A stretch of DNA of 64,000 bases from an uncultured Pelagibacteraceae bacterium (GTDB lineage: Bacteria; Pseudomonadota; Alphaproteobacteria; Pelagibacterales; Pelagibacteraceae). This document shows, piece by piece, positions 16,290 through 26,750 of the stretch; the stretch's first letter is position 1, and every line of letters begins with the position of its first letter. The notes below the pieces were generated by a model. That model made no database searches and was not told the DNA's origin. It was given only the letters and a program-made list of their open reading frames with translations. A program made the translations under genes and the position numbers. The stretch is taken from contig CACOYX010000001.1 in the NCBI GenBank assembly GCA_902631535.1, positions 1 through 64,000 on the forward strand, in the 5' to 3' direction.

Positions 16290-17279
16290 CCATTTAGGTA
16301 TTGGTAAATTTTTACTCTCTAAAAATTTTTTGTTGAATATTTTACTAGCATACCTTTTTCCATGATCACATAAAATTGTAACAATAGTTTTACCTGGACC
16401 CATTTTCTTTGCAAGTTTAATTGCACCAGCTATATTTATTCCAGATGAACCACCTAACACGATTTTTTGTTTTTCTATTAAATCATAAACTAAATTTAAA
16501 GCCTCGGCGTCATCTGTTTGGAAAGCATCATCAACTAAAGCCTTTTCAAAATTTTTTGTTATTCTTCCAGTTCCAATACCTTCTGTTATTGAATTACCTG
16601 CGCTTTCAAGTTTATCATTCTTAATATAAGAGTATAGAGAAGAGCCCATAGGGTCTGAAAGAGCAATTTTAATATTTTTATTTTTATCTTTAAGTCCTAT
16701 TGAAATACCTGCTAAAGTTCCACCTGTTCCAACTGCGCATGTAAAGCCATCAACTTTACCAGCTGTCTGATCCCAAATTTCCTTTGCTGTTGTTTGAATA
16801 TGAGATTCTGTATTAACTATATTATCAAATTGATTTGCCCAATATACACCATTTGGATTATTTTTACTAAGATCATTGGCAATTTTTTTCGATTGCTTTA
16901 TATAATTTTTAGGATTACTGAATGGAACTGCGTCTACCTCAATTAATTCAGCTCCTAATTTTTTTAAAGTTTCTTTTTTTTCTATTGATTGAGTGTTTGG
17001 TATTACAATTTTTAATTTTAAACCATATTCTTTGCACACTATACCTAAACCTATTCCAGTATTACCAGCTGTACCCTCTACAATTGTACCACCTTTAGAT
17101 ACAAGTTTTCTTTTTAATGCATCTTGGACTATGAATAAAGCTGCTCTATCTTTAACAGACTCACCAGGATTAAAATACTCGGCCTTACCATAGATATTAC
17201 AACCTGTTAATTCTGAGGCTTGTTTTAATTTAACTAATGGTGTATTTCCAATCTGAGATAAAATTGTATTAGTGTCCAT
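16284..17279 (-). CDS. cysK: Cysteine synthase A-like PLP enzyme
   Basis: O-acetylserine sulfhydrylase family, making cysteine from O-acetylserine and sulfide. The PLP lysine is in '[10 protein letters not shown]' (about residue 43), the phosphate-binding loop is '[10 protein letters not shown]' (about 183) and the substrate loop is the variant '[12 protein letters not shown]' (about 69-80). 331 residues is normal. 'EGTAGNTG' in place of the CysK 'EPTSGNTG' is characteristic of one branch of the family, so relatives such as cystathionine beta-synthase-like enzymes remain possible. It is divergent from the DUF6134 gene with a 12-bp gap. Confidence 0.88.
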   Translation of the reverse strand: MDTNTILSQIGNTPLVKLKQASELTGCNIYGKAEYFNPGESVKDRAALFIVQDALKRKLVSKGGTIVEGTAGNTGIGLGIVCKEYGLKLKIVIPNTQSIEKKETLKKLGAELIEVDAVPFSNPKNYIKQSKKIANDLSKNNPNGVYWANQFDNIVNTESHIQTTAKEIWDQTAGKVDGFTCAVGTGGTLAGISIGLKDKNKNIKIALSDPMGSSLYSYIKNDKLESAGNSITEGIGTGRITKNFEKALVDDAFQTDDAEALNLVYDLIEKQKIVLGGSSGINIAGAIKLAKKMGPGKTIVTILCDHGKRYASKIFNKKFLESKNLPIPKWL

Positions 17280-17291
17280 ATCATTAAATAT

Positions 17292-17975
17292 ATGAAAAAA
17301 TTTATACTTTCAATTGCATTCTTTTTGTTGCCAATTATTGAGTCTACAAGCCATGTAGATCATTATTCAAAATATAACTACTTAGAGTACGAGTTATTTA
17401 GAAATAATAATTCAATTGGATATCATAGGTACGATTTTAAAAGAGATGGTAAAAATCTTTCAATTCAAAGTGAGGTGAGTTTTAAAATTACTAAAATGGG
17501 TGTTAATTTATATAAATACTTTGCTAAAAGTGAGGAAAATTACAATAATGGTATATTCCAGAATTATACGTCAAAAACAAAGCAAAATAAAAAAGATAGA
17601 TACGTGAATATCAAATTAGATCAAAAAGAAAATCTTTTAATAATTGATGGATCTTCCTACAAGGGAAAAGCCGACAAAAATTATATTGTAGGAACCTGGT
17701 GGAACCATGAAATAATAAAAAAAAAAGCTCAGATAAGCGGTATTTCTGGAAGAATTATTGAACAAACTGTAACTTTTGTTGGCAAAGAAGATGTAAAAAT
17801 AGAAGACAAAATTTATAAAACATTACGTTTTAATTTTAAATCTACTGATAAGACTTTGCCAGATAGCAAAAAATTAAATACAGATATCTGGTATGAGGAA
17901 AACACATACTTATGGGTAAAGGCTGCTTTCGATAAAACAGGTTATTGGGAATATAGGCTTAAAAAAGTTAATTAA
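17292..17975 (+). CDS. DUF6134-family secreted protein
   Basis: 227 residues with a signal peptide ('MKKFILSIAFFLLPIIEST'). The mature part is beta-rich: repeated 'SIGYHRYDFKRDG'-like and 'GTWWNHEI' segments and a C-terminal 'WYEENTYLWVKA' match the DUF6134 family of predicted periplasmic proteins of unknown function. It starts 12 bp from the cysK start on the opposite strand. That arrangement suggests a shared promoter region rather than a shared function. Confidence 0.65.
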   Translation: MKKFILSIAFFLLPIIESTSHVDHYSKYNYLEYELFRNNNSIGYHRYDFKRDGKNLSIQSEVSFKITKMGVNLYKYFAKSEENYNNGIFQNYTSKTKQNKKDRYVNIKLDQKENLLIIDGSSYKGKADKNYIVGTWWNHEIIKKKAQISGISGRIIEQTVTFVGKEDVKIEDKIYKTLRFNFKSTDKTLPDSKKLNTDIWYEENTYLWVKAAFDKTGYWEYRLKKVN

Positions 17976-18118
17976 TTTAAGTTTAGGTCGAAATTTTTTG
18001 AGTTTAGTCAATAGGTAAAATGAATATTTTTAAGGTTTTTTTTATGATTAATTTTTTTTTTTTGGGTATTGCTAAAAACATCATAATAAGGTTCTATAAT
18101 AGAAAATAGGGAGTTCTA
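17976..18118 (+). promoter_or_regulatory. Upstream region of the XRE regulator with TATAAT and Shine-Dalgarno
   Basis: This AT-rich gap holds a 13-T run near 18050, a consensus -10 TATAAT at 18095-18100 without a good -35 at standard spacing, and an AGGGAG ribosome-binding site at about 18108-18113. The leader would be very short. Confidence 0.4.
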
Positions 18119-18484
18119 ATGGAAGAAAATTTCAATATTCATCTCGGTAAAAAGTTAAGAATGAGAAGACTTTCCTTAGGTCTTACTCAAACAAAAGTCG
18201 CTCAGGCAATAAACGTAACGTTTCAACAAATTCAAAAATACGAAAAAGGTACTAACGGTGTAAGTTCAAATAGATTGATGCAATTATCTCAATTTTTAAA
18301 AGTTCCAATTATTTATTTTTTTGAAGATTATAAAGAATTTAAAGATGCAAATTTTAATGATGAGAGTAACGAAGATTTAAACTACTCTTTTTTAAGTAGA
18401 ACCTTTTCAGCTTTGTCAAAAATCCAAAAAGATAAAATTTTACAAATTTTAAATAATACTACTAAAATTGAAAAAGTCGGATAA
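18119..18484 (+). CDS. XRE-family (Cro/CI-like) transcriptional regulator
   Basis: 121 residues. A helix-turn-helix domain at about residues 12-66 has the family pattern 'RLSLGLTQTKVAQAINVTFQ' followed by 'QIQKYEKG', and a C-terminal segment of about 50 residues could be a dimerisation helix ('LSKIQKDKILQILNN'). This short XRE type is widespread in alphaproteobacteria as a chromosomal regulator, so it need not indicate a prophage. No operator-like repeat is obvious beside it. It converges on tRNA-Asn with 1 bp between stop and tRNA end. Confidence 0.85.
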   Translation: MEENFNIHLGKKLRMRRLSLGLTQTKVAQAINVTFQQIQKYEKGTNGVSSNRLMQLSQFLKVPIIYFFEDYKEFKDANFNDESNEDLNYSFLSRTFSALSKIQKDKILQILNNTTKIEKVG

Positions 18485-18485
18485 G

Positions 18486-18561
18486 TGGCTCCTCGGGCAG
18501 GACTCGAACCTGCGACCAATTGATTAACAGTCAACTGCTCTACCAACTGAGCTACCGAGGA
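18486..18561 (-). tRNA. tRNA-Asn (anticodon GTT)
   Basis: Read on the minus strand: acceptor TCCTCGG/CCGAGGA, D-stem GCTC/GAGC, anticodon loop with GTT, T-arm GCAGG-TTCGAGT-CCTGC and an encoded CCA. 76 nt. Confidence 0.97.
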
Positions 18562-18609
18562 ATAAATGGCAACATACTTTTTTTAATTAAATAAAACAAC
18601 TTAATTTTT

Positions 18610-18683
18610 TGGAGGCCACGCCCAGAATCGAACTGGGATAAAAGGATTTGCAATCCTCTGCGTAACCATTCCGCCACGTGGCC
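18610..18683 (-). tRNA. tRNA-Cys (anticodon GCA)
   Basis: Minus-strand cloverleaf with acceptor GGCCACG/CGTGGCC, anticodon loop TTGCAAA giving GCA, T-arm CCCAG-TTCGATT-CTGGG and an encoded CCA after discriminator T. 74 nt. It is 48 bp upstream of tRNA-Asn, so the pair is probably transcribed together. Confidence 0.97.
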
Positions 18684-18873
18684 AATTTTAATATTATAAT
18701 TAAATCTCAATAAGATTTGTAAATATCAAAAATATAGGTATTTCTACTATATTGATTAATAGAAAAAAACTTAAAAAAATGACTATATCGTTTTAATAGG
18801 ATTAAATTACGTAAAAAAAAACATTAAAAGCTAAATATCAATAGTATAATTTTAAACTTAAAGTTAATAGATC

Positions 18874-20061
18874 ATGTTAAGAATTACAATTTTTATATTA
18901 TCCCTAATCACTTTTGATTTCATAATCTCACAATTATTTTTACTTGATATTCTATATAAAAAAAAAATAGAAATTTTTAGAAGTGATATTGAAAATAGGG
19001 TCCCTCACAGTGAGTACAAATATACATTTAAAGAAAATTCTAAGTTTATTGCAAGATATGATCATAAGTATTCTTTAATAGACTATTTAATAAGTACAAA
19101 TAATCTTGGGTTCAGAGATAAAGAAATAAGAACGTTAAAAAAAGAAAAAGATTATTCAATAATTATTGGAGATAGTTTTGTAGAGGGAGTTGGCCTTGCA
19201 TATAATGATACATTAACGGCAATACTAAATAAGAAATTAACTAAAAATGAGTTTAAAAATTTTGAATTTTTAAATGCAGGAGTCTCATCTTACTCTCCAT
19301 ATATTTACAAAAAAAAAATAATAGATGTAATAAATACAAATGAGTGGTTAAAAGTAAAATCTGTAGTTATTTTGTATGATAAGTCAGACATAGCTGATAA
19401 TACAGGTTTTTATAATGAGCCTAAAAACTTTCCAACTGAAAAAAAAGTATTTAAAAATAGAAAAAAAGAAAAATTAATTGATGATTTAAAAAAACTACAA
19501 TTTATAACTATTTTTACAGAGCAAACAATATCAGGGATTTTTTTGAGAGAAATAATAGGCGGATCAGCTGAAAGTATTTTAAGGTATTTAAAATTTTATC
19601 TAAAATCTCAAAAAGTTTTTGATAAACAATTTTATAATATTAAGAAAGCCCACATAAATTCTTTATATGCTAGTGATTTTCATAGATTACAAAGTTTTTT
19701 TTATCATCCAAAATGGGAAAATGAAGGAAAAAATTCAATTAATTTTGCTTTTGAAAACTTTTATACCTTAAAAAAATTTTTAAAAGAAAGAGGAATTAAA
19801 TTAGTAGTGGTAATATATCCATGGCCTTTTGAGTTACTTGACAATAAAGTAAGAAATAAATATTTAAATTATATTGATTTAAAGTTTAATGAAAAAGACA
19901 TAGATAATTTAGTTATATACGATAAATTTATTAAAGGAAATGTAGCTGATAATATTTTAAAATTTTATATTCCCAAAGATGTACATTATAATAGGTTTGG
20001 TAACAAAGTTTTAGCTGATGAGATTTTTAAAAAAATTTATACATTAGAAAGAATTAAATAA
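18874..20061 (+). CDS. Membrane-anchored SGNH/GDSL-type hydrolase
   Basis: 395 residues with one N-terminal hydrophobic helix (about 3-25), so it is probably anchored with its domain in the periplasm. 'IIGDSFVEGVGL' (about residues 95-106) is the block I nucleophile motif, 'NAGVSSYSPY' (about 131-140) supplies the block II/III Gly/Asn, and 'DVHYNRFGNKVLA' near the C-terminus is the Asp-x-x-His pair. Such proteins act as esterases or acyltransferases on surface polymers; the substrate is unknown. A 190-bp AT-rich gap precedes it, with a TATAAT-like 'agtataat' near 18843. valS begins directly at its stop. Confidence 0.75.
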   Translation: MLRITIFILSLITFDFIISQLFLLDILYKKKIEIFRSDIENRVPHSEYKYTFKENSKFIARYDHKYSLIDYLISTNNLGFRDKEIRTLKKEKDYSIIIGDSFVEGVGLAYNDTLTAILNKKLTKNEFKNFEFLNAGVSSYSPYIYKKKIIDVINTNEWLKVKSVVILYDKSDIADNTGFYNEPKNFPTEKKVFKNRKKEKLIDDLKKLQFITIFTEQTISGIFLREIIGGSAESILRYLKFYLKSQKVFDKQFYNIKKAHINSLYASDFHRLQSFFYHPKWENEGKNSINFAFENFYTLKKFLKERGIKLVVVIYPWPFELLDNKVRNKYLNYIDLKFNEKDIDNLVIYDKFIKGNVADNILKFYIPKDVHYNRFGNKVLADEIFKKIYTLERIK

Positions 20062-22707
20062 ATGAAATTTGAAAAATATAATCATAAAAAACAAGAAAAA
20101 ATAATTTCAGAATATTGGATTAAAAATAAATGTTTTAAACCAAAAAAAAGCAATAATAACAAAAAATTCTCAATTGTTATTCCTCCACCTAACATTACTG
20201 GGAGACTTCACATGGGACACGCTCTTAATAATAGTCTTCAAGATGTACTTATTCGCTTTAAAAGAATGAAAGGTTTTGAGACATTATGGCAACCAGGAAC
20301 CGATCACGCTGGTATAGCAACCCAAGCAATCGTAGAAAAAAATCTTGAAAAAGAAAATCTTAACAAAAGACAACTTGGCAGAAACAAATTCATTAAACGT
20401 GTTTGGGAATGGAAAGATGAATCTGGTGGTATTATTTTAGATCAACTAAAAAAATTAGGTTGTTCATGTGATTGGTCAAGAACAAGGTTCACTATGGACA
20501 AAGATTTATCAAAAGCAGTTATAAAAGTTTTTGTAGATCTTTATAGAAATAAGCTTATCTATAAAGATAAGAAATTAGTGAACTGGGACACTAAACTACA
20601 AACTGCTATCTCTGATTTGGAGGTGATACAAAAAGATGTTCAATCTAATTTATACTATATAGACTATCAGTTTTCTGACTCAACAGATAAAATAACTATC
20701 GCAACAACAAGGCCAGAAACGATGATGGGAGATACTGCAATAGCAGTTAATCCTAAAGATGAAAGATATAAATCATTTATTGGAAAAAATGTCTTAATAC
20801 CAATAGTTAATAGAACCATTAAGATAATCGCTGATAACTACGCAGATCCCAAACAAGGTTCTGGAGCAGTAAAAATAACACCTGCTCACGATTTTAACGA
20901 TTATGATGTTGGAAAAAGAAATAAACTTGAAATAATTAATATCTTAGAGAAAAATGGATCAATAAATAAAAATGGAATTAAAGAATTAATTGGATTAGAT
21001 CGTTTTGAAGCTAGAAAATTATTAATAAAAAAACTTAAAGAGAATGGCCACCTAGTAAAAATAGAAAACATAAAAAATAAAGTACCTTACGGTGACCGCT
21101 CAAACTCAATTATTGAACCTTTACTAACTGAACAATGGTTTGTAGACGCAAAAAAACTAGCTCAAAAACCAATTAAAATTGTTAAAGAAAAAAAAACCAC
21201 TTTTTATCCAGAAACTTGGACTAATACTTTTTTTCAATGGATGAAAAATATAGAACCATGGTGTATCTCCCGTCAAATCTGGTGGGGTCATAGAATTCCA
21301 GCCTGGTATGATTCGAATAATAATATTTTTGTGGCAGAAAATGAGAATGCAGCTTTAAAGTTAGCAAAGAAAAAAAATAAAAAAATTAATAAACTTAATC
21401 AAGAAACTGATGTTCTTGATACTTGGTTTTCATCAGCTTTATGGCCGTTTGCTACATTAGGTTGGCCTTCTAAAACTAAAGAACTGTCTAAATTTTATCC
21501 TACTTCTGTTTTGGTTACAGGCTTTGATATTATTTTTTTCTGGGTAGCCCGAATGCTGATGATGGGTAATTTTTTTAAAAATAAAACTCCATTTAATAAA
21601 GTTTATGTACATGCTCTTGTAAGAGATGAAAAAGGACAAAAAATGTCGAAATCTAAAGGTAACGTAATTGATCCATTAGAATTGATAAATGAATATGGAG
21701 CAGATAGCTTAAGATTTACCTTAACCTCTATGGCCTCACCAGGCAGAGATGTCAAACTATCAAAAGAAAGAGTAATAGGTAACAGAAACTTTGTTACAAA
21801 AATCTGGAGTGCAAATAATTTTTTGAAATTAAACAGGTGTAGATATGACAAAAAAATGAATATTAATTCAATTAAATTACCCATTAACCAGTGGATTTTT
21901 AATGAGTTTGTATTGACACAAAACCTAGTATCTAAAAGTTTAGAAATTTTTAGATTTGATGAAGCCGCTAAGCATATATATCAGTTTGTTTGGCATTCTT
22001 ATTGTGACTGGTATTTAGAATTTTTAAAACCGATATTTAATTCAAAAAATAATTCTGAAGTTAAAGAGGCTAGATTATTTGCGTCTTTTATGATGGCTAA
22101 TATACTTAAATTACTCCATCCATTTATCCCTTTTTTTACGGAGTCAGTCTGGAAAAATAATAATTACAAAAAGATATTTAAAACTAATTTAATTTTATCT
22201 GAATGGCCGGAATATAAAACAATTGCAAAGTTTAAAAATAATTATTCAAATATAAATAATTTAATTGAATTTATCTCATGCATCCGATCTTCTAAATCTG
22301 AATTGAAAATTACTCCAAAATTACATTGCGATGTCCATTTTTTAGAGAAATCTTCTAAATTAGACAAAATTGTTAAAAATAATTTGATCTTAGCTAAACA
22401 TGTAGGCAGAATAAGAAATATCTTAAAATTAAAAAAGATAGATCACAATACCATTGAAATTTTATCCCTAAAAGAAAAAATTTCTTTAAGTTTTAGTGAG
22501 GATGTAGATTTAGCACCTCAAAAAATTAGAATTTCACAAAAAGTTAAAAAATTAAATGAACAAATTAATGTTCTAGAAAATAAGCTTAAAAATAAAGCTT
22601 ATGTTAAAAATGCACCAAAAGAGATAGTTCAAAATGATAAAAAATTGCTAAAAGAATTAACTATTGAAGATAGTAAATTAAGAAGTATTGTATCTAGTAT
22701 AAATTAA
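20062..22707 (+). CDS. valS: Valine--tRNA ligase
   Basis: Charges tRNA-Val. The class I HIGH signature is '[14 protein letters not shown]' (about residues 38-51), the editing domain segment '[13 protein letters not shown]' is at about 215-227, and the KMSKS loop is '[13 protein letters not shown]' (about 523-535). A C-terminal coiled-coil arm rich in lysine and leucine ends the 881-residue protein, as usual for ValRS. It starts one codon after the SGNH gene, and ilvD follows after 1 bp. This couples valine charging with branched-chain amino acid synthesis. Confidence 0.97.
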   Translation: MKFEKYNHKKQEKIISEYWIKNKCFKPKKSNNNKKFSIVIPPPNITGRLHMGHALNNSLQDVLIRFKRMKGFETLWQPGTDHAGIATQAIVEKNLEKENLNKRQLGRNKFIKRVWEWKDESGGIILDQLKKLGCSCDWSRTRFTMDKDLSKAVIKVFVDLYRNKLIYKDKKLVNWDTKLQTAISDLEVIQKDVQSNLYYIDYQFSDSTDKITIATTRPETMMGDTAIAVNPKDERYKSFIGKNVLIPIVNRTIKIIADNYADPKQGSGAVKITPAHDFNDYDVGKRNKLEIINILEKNGSINKNGIKELIGLDRFEARKLLIKKLKENGHLVKIENIKNKVPYGDRSNSIIEPLLTEQWFVDAKKLAQKPIKIVKEKKTTFYPETWTNTFFQWMKNIEPWCISRQIWWGHRIPAWYDSNNNIFVAENENAALKLAKKKNKKINKLNQETDVLDTWFSSALWPFATLGWPSKTKELSKFYPTSVLVTGFDIIFFWVARMLMMGNFFKNKTPFNKVYVHALVRDEKGQKMSKSKGNVIDPLELINEYGADSLRFTLTSMASPGRDVKLSKERVIGNRNFVTKIWSANNFLKLNRCRYDKKMNINSIKLPINQWIFNEFVLTQNLVSKSLEIFRFDEAAKHIYQFVWHSYCDWYLEFLKPIFNSKNNSEVKEARLFASFMMANILKLLHPFIPFFTESVWKNNNYKKIFKTNLILSEWPEYKTIAKFKNNYSNINNLIEFISCIRSSKSELKITPKLHCDVHFLEKSSKLDKIVKNNLILAKHVGRIRNILKLKKIDHNTIEILSLKEKISLSFSEDVDLAPQKIRISQKVKKLNEQINVLENKLKNKAYVKNAPKEIVQNDKKLLKELTIEDSKLRSIVSSIN

Positions 22708-22708
22708 A

Positions 22709-24427
22709 ATGCCTAAATTTAATAAAAAAAAATTACCGAGTCGTCATACGTCATTAGGGCCAGATAGAGCTCCTCACAGATCATTTTATTACGCTATGGG
22801 AGAAACTGAGCAAGATGTTGCTAAACCCTTTGTTGGTGTTGTTTCCACTTGGAATGAAGCCGCACCATGTAATACAGCTTTAATGAGACAAGCTCAATCT
22901 GTTAAAAAAGGAGTAAAAGAGAGCGGAGGAACTCCTAGAGAATTTTGCACGATCACTGTTACAGATGGAATAGCAATGGGTCACGAAGGAATGAAATCCT
23001 CTTTAATTTCTAGAGAAATAATAGCTGACTCGGCTGAACTAACTGTAAGAGGACATTGTTATGATGCTTTAGTTGGTATCGCAGGATGTGATAAATCTTT
23101 ACCAGGATTAATGATGTCTATGCTTAGGTTAAATGTACCAAGTGTTTTTATTTACGGTGGATCTATTTTACCTGGAAAATTTAAAGGTAAGGATGTAACT
23201 GTAGTAGATGTGTTTGAAGCTGTAGGAAAACATTCATCAGGAAAAATGACTTCTGAAGAATTAAAAGAATTAGAATTAGTAGCTTGCCCAAGCGCTGGAG
23301 CTTGTGGTGGACAATTTACTGCAAACACAATGGCTTGTGTATCTGAGGCCATTGGTCTCGCGCTCCCTTATTCAGCTGGAACACCCGCTCCATACGAAGA
23401 AAGAGATAAATATGCTTTTGACAGCGGTCAATCAGTTATGAAACTACTAGAAAAAAATATTAAACCTAGAGATATTGTAACCAAAAAGGCTTTGGAAAAT
23501 GCAGCAACAATTGTTGCAGCTACAGGTGGATCTACTAATGCAGCGTTACATCTTCCAGCTTTAGCTAATGAAGTTGGAATAAAATTTGACTTAATGGATG
23601 TAGCAAAAATTTTTAAAAGGACGCCTTATCTTGCAGACTTAAAACCTGGAGGAAAATACGTAGCTAAAGATATGTGGGAAGCTGGAGGGGTTCCAATGTT
23701 ATTAAAAACATTATTTGATGGCGGTTATATCCACGGAGAATGTATAACGGTAACTGGTAAAACAATGAAAGAAAATTTGGCTAATATTAAGTTTAATACT
23801 AACCAAAAAGTTTTAAGAGAATATAATAACCCGCTTTCCTCAGATGGTGGAGTTGTTGGACTAAAAGGTAATTTAGCTCCAGAGGGAGCGATCGTAAAAA
23901 TTGCAGGATTAAAAAAATTACAATTTACAGGCAAAGCTAGATGTTTTGACAACGAAGAGGACGCAATGAAAGCAGTACAAACAAAAAAATACAAAGACGG
24001 TGATGTAATAATAATTAGGTACGAAGGCCCAAAAGGTGGACCAGGAATGAGGGAAATGCTTTCAACAACTGGAGCTATTTACGGACAAGGCAAGGGTGAA
24101 AAAGTTGCACTTATAACTGATGGAAGGTTTTCAGGAGCTACAAGAGGTTTCTGCGTTGGTCACGTTGGCCCAGAAGCTGCAATGGGTGGTCCGATTGCAC
24201 TTCTTAAAAATGGAGATGTAATTGATATAGACGCAAAAAAAGGTTCAATTAATGTAAGGCTTACAAAAGCACAATTAAAAGCCAGAAGAAAAAAGTGGAA
24301 AGAAAAAAAATCAAGTTTTGGATCTGGAACAATTTGGAAATACGCTCAAACAGTAGGACCTGCTTATCTCGGAGCTCCAACACATCCAGGTAAGAAAAAA
24401 GAAGTTAAAGAATATTCAAAGATTTAA
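22709..24427 (+). CDS. ilvD: Dihydroxy-acid dehydratase
   Basis: Fe-S enzyme converting 2,3-dihydroxy-isovalerate and -methylvalerate to the 2-oxo acids of valine and isoleucine synthesis. Cluster ligands are seen in '[11 protein letters not shown]' and '[16 protein letters not shown]', and '[12 protein letters not shown]' near the C-terminus is typical. 572 residues is standard. It sits directly after valS and overlaps the manC start by 1 bp (TAATG). A 5'-leader attenuator cannot be assessed because there is no leader. Confidence 0.97.
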   Translation: MPKFNKKKLPSRHTSLGPDRAPHRSFYYAMGETEQDVAKPFVGVVSTWNEAAPCNTALMRQAQSVKKGVKESGGTPREFCTITVTDGIAMGHEGMKSSLISREIIADSAELTVRGHCYDALVGIAGCDKSLPGLMMSMLRLNVPSVFIYGGSILPGKFKGKDVTVVDVFEAVGKHSSGKMTSEELKELELVACPSAGACGGQFTANTMACVSEAIGLALPYSAGTPAPYEERDKYAFDSGQSVMKLLEKNIKPRDIVTKKALENAATIVAATGGSTNAALHLPALANEVGIKFDLMDVAKIFKRTPYLADLKPGGKYVAKDMWEAGGVPMLLKTLFDGGYIHGECITVTGKTMKENLANIKFNTNQKVLREYNNPLSSDGGVVGLKGNLAPEGAIVKIAGLKKLQFTGKARCFDNEEDAMKAVQTKKYKDGDVIIIRYEGPKGGPGMREMLSTTGAIYGQGKGEKVALITDGRFSGATRGFCVGHVGPEAAMGGPIALLKNGDVIDIDAKKGSINVRLTKAQLKARRKKWKEKKSSFGSGTIWKYAQTVGPAYLGAPTHPGKKKEVKEYSKI

Positions 24428-25629
24428 TGAAGATACGTCCAGTAATTTTGTGTGGTGGCTCTGGTACTAGACTTTGGTCTGATAAAAAACACCATCAACC
24501 AAAGCAGTTTATTGATTTTGGAAAATGGACATTATTCGGTAAAACTCTAGAGAGGATTAAAAATTCGATATTTGATTATCCTATAATAAGTACAAATAAA
24601 AAATATATAATTGAAATTAAAAAGCATTTAAGATTAAAAGGTTTTAAGAAATATAAAATTATTCTTGAACCAGCAAAAAGAAATACTGCTCCTGCTATAC
24701 TCAGTTCTGCATTAATAAAAGAAATACCTGAGAAGCAACCCTTAATTTTTTTAACATCAGATCATTTAATTGAGAAAACGAGCCTGTTTAATAAATCTAT
24801 TAAACAAAACCAAAAATACCTGACAGATAAAAATATCTTTATATTTGGCATTAAACCCTCTAACCCGTCATCTGAATTTGGTTATTTTTTATCAAAAAAG
24901 GTGAGTAGCAAATACAAGGTAACAAAATTTATTGAGAAACCAAATTTAGAAAAAGCGAAAAAAATAATTAAAAAAAATGCTTATTGGAATTCAGGAATGT
25001 TCTTTCTAACAAAAAAATCAATAATTAATAACTTCAAGAAGTATCAAAACAGAAACTTTAATTATTGCTTAAATTCTGTGAATAAAGCAAAATTTAAAAA
25101 TAATATTTATTATCTTAATAAAAATAACTTTTTAAAATGTAAGACAATTTCATTTGATTACGCAATTTTAGAAAAATCAAATGATATAAATGCTATAAAA
25201 TTGAATATATCATGGTCTGATCTTGGTAGTTGGAAAGAAATTTGCAAAGTCTATGATAAATTAAAGACTAAATATCGAAAAAAGAAAAATATTTTTTACA
25301 GACCTTGGGGCAGTTATACAAATTTATATAATGGTAAAAATTTTTTAATTAAAGAACTTTATGTAAAACCTAAAGGGGTTTTAAGTCTTCAAAAACACTT
25401 TCATCGTTCTGAACATTGGGTTGTAACTCAAGGAACTCCAAAAATAACTCTCAATAAAAAAAAATTTATTTTAAAAACAAATGAAACTATTTTTATACCA
25501 GTTCAATCTATTCACAGAATAGAAAATCCATATAAGAAACCAGTAAAAATAATTGAAGCTCAATTAGGATCAATTTTAAAGGAAACTGATATTGTAAGAT
25601 ATCAAGATATATACGGTAGAGTTAAATAA
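24427..25629 (+). CDS. manC: Mannose-1-phosphate guanylyltransferase / mannose-6-phosphate isomerase type II
   Basis: The N-terminal nucleotidyltransferase has 'ILCGGSGTRLWS' (residues 7-18), 'PKQFIDF' (about 26-32) and the GMP-type 'FIEKPN' (about 170). The C-terminal cupin holds the PMI II motif 'QKHFHRSEHWVV' (about 325-336). GDP-mannose feeds surface polysaccharide and glycoconjugate synthesis. 400 residues is about 70 shorter than E. coli ManC, mostly in loops, so both domains look complete but compact. It overlaps ilvD by 1 bp and the convergent xth end by 8 bp. Confidence 0.9.
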   Translation: MKIRPVILCGGSGTRLWSDKKHHQPKQFIDFGKWTLFGKTLERIKNSIFDYPIISTNKKYIIEIKKHLRLKGFKKYKIILEPAKRNTAPAILSSALIKEIPEKQPLIFLTSDHLIEKTSLFNKSIKQNQKYLTDKNIFIFGIKPSNPSSEFGYFLSKKVSSKYKVTKFIEKPNLEKAKKIIKKNAYWNSGMFFLTKKSIINNFKKYQNRNFNYCLNSVNKAKFKNNIYYLNKNNFLKCKTISFDYAILEKSNDINAIKLNISWSDLGSWKEICKVYDKLKTKYRKKKNIFYRPWGSYTNLYNGKNFLIKELYVKPKGVLSLQKHFHRSEHWVVTQGTPKITLNKKKFILKTNETIFIPVQSIHRIENPYKKPVKIIEAQLGSILKETDIVRYQDIYGRVK

Positions 25630-26398
25630 TTTCTAATTCGATTGGCGTGTGATCAGATGGTTTTTCTTTGGATCTTGGTTTCTTGTTGATATTAATTGAT
25701 TTTACATTTTCAATTAAACTGTTTGAAAGTAAAAAATGATCTATTCTCATACCATAATTTTTTTGCCAGGAACCTGCAAAGTAGTCCCAAAAAGTATATT
25801 CTTGTTTAGTTTTATTTTTAAAACGATACACATCTTTAAAACCTAAATTAATAAGTTCTCTATATTTTTTTCTTATTTCTAATCTTCCCAAAGCATCGTT
25901 TTCATATCTTTTAAAATCGTGTACATCTATTTCTTCAGGAATAATATTAAAATCGCCAGCAATAAGAATATGCGAATTTTTCTGAATTTTTTTTTTAATA
26001 CTAGTTATAAATTTTTTTAACCAATTTTTTTTATATTCGTATTTCTCTGTATCAACAGGATTTCCGTTAGGAACATAAATATTTATTAGTTCTATCTTCT
26101 TCTTTTTTAATTTTAATTCTGCAGTAATTATTCGTGATTGATTTAGATCATCTTTAATAAAGTTATTATTAGTATTATCTAATTCATGCTTTGAAATAAT
26201 AGCAACACCATTGTAACTTTTTTGGCCGAAAACATATGATGTGTAACCTAAATTTTTAAATTCATCGTTTGGAAAATTTTCGTTTTGTGTTTTAATCTCC
26301 TGCAACATGAGCACATCAGGAGCCGAGTCTTTAATATAATTTTTAATATTTTCTATTCTTGCTCTTACAGAGTTGACGTTCCAAGAAATAATTTTCAT
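25622..26398 (-). CDS. xth: Exodeoxyribonuclease III
   Basis: Mg-dependent AP endonuclease and 3'-exonuclease of base excision repair. 'MKIISWNVNSVRAR' opens the protein, 'MLQEIKTQ' carries the metal-binding Glu, 'AGDFNI' the catalytic Asp/Asn, and 'KPSDHTPIEL' the C-terminal Asp-His pair. The listed ORF begins 10 codons earlier at 26428 inside the erpA-like gene. The ATG at 26398 overlaps that gene's TAA by 1 bp (TAATG) and matches the family N-terminus, giving 258 residues. Confidence 0.95.
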   Translation of the reverse strand: MKIISWNVNSVRARIENIKNYIKDSAPDVLMLQEIKTQNENFPNDEFKNLGYTSYVFGQKSYNGVAIISKHELDNTNNNFIKDDLNQSRIITAELKLKKKKIELINIYVPNGNPVDTEKYEYKKNWLKKFITSIKKKIQKNSHILIAGDFNIIPEEIDVHDFKRYENDALGRLEIRKKYRELINLGFKDVYRFKNKTKQEYTFWDYFAGSWQKNYGMRIDHFLLSNSLIENVKSININKKPRSKEKPSDHTPIELEII

Positions 26399-26712
26399 TA
26401 AACAGAGAAAGAAAGGCCGCAACCGCACGATGCAGTAGCTTTAGGATTATCAATCACAAATGATTCACCTATCATTTCTTTTTTGAAATCAATAATTGAT
26501 CCAGATATTATATCAAGAGAGGATTTATCAATAATTGCATTACCAAAAATTACATCATCCTCATTTGATTTAGTGTCAAAACCAAAATCATATTTAAATC
26601 CTGAACATCCACCACCTTGAACAGTGATTCTAAAAAATTTTTTTTCATCACCTTTTGTTATCAAGTTTATTTGATTTAAGGCTTGATCAGTGAAACTTAA
26701 TTTCTTTTCCAT
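26398..26712 (-). CDS. erpA: A-type iron-sulfur cluster carrier (ErpA/IscA)
   Basis: Delivers Fe-S clusters to apoproteins. The three family cysteines are present: one in 'GGGCSGFKYDF' (about residues 33-43) and two in the C-terminal 'SCGCGLSFSV'. 104 residues is normal. It is the first gene of a two-gene unit with xth and is divergent from dgt across 38 bp. Assignment between ErpA, IscA and SufA by motif alone is not certain. Confidence 0.88.
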   Translation of the reverse strand: MEKKLSFTDQALNQINLITKGDEKKFFRITVQGGGCSGFKYDFGFDTKSNEDDVIFGNAIIDKSSLDIISGSIIDFKKEMIGESFVIDNPKATASCGCGLSFSV

Positions 26713-26750
26713 AATAGCTATATATTTAGTATATATTCTATGTAGTTAGC

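Noticed and set aside
18119-18484. XRE regulator as a prophage repressor
   Set aside because: No phage genes or paired operators lie nearby, and this short XRE type is common in alphaproteobacterial cores.
22709-24427. Leader-peptide attenuator for ilvD
   Set aside because: Only 1 bp separates valS and ilvD, so there is no leader in which such a structure could lie.
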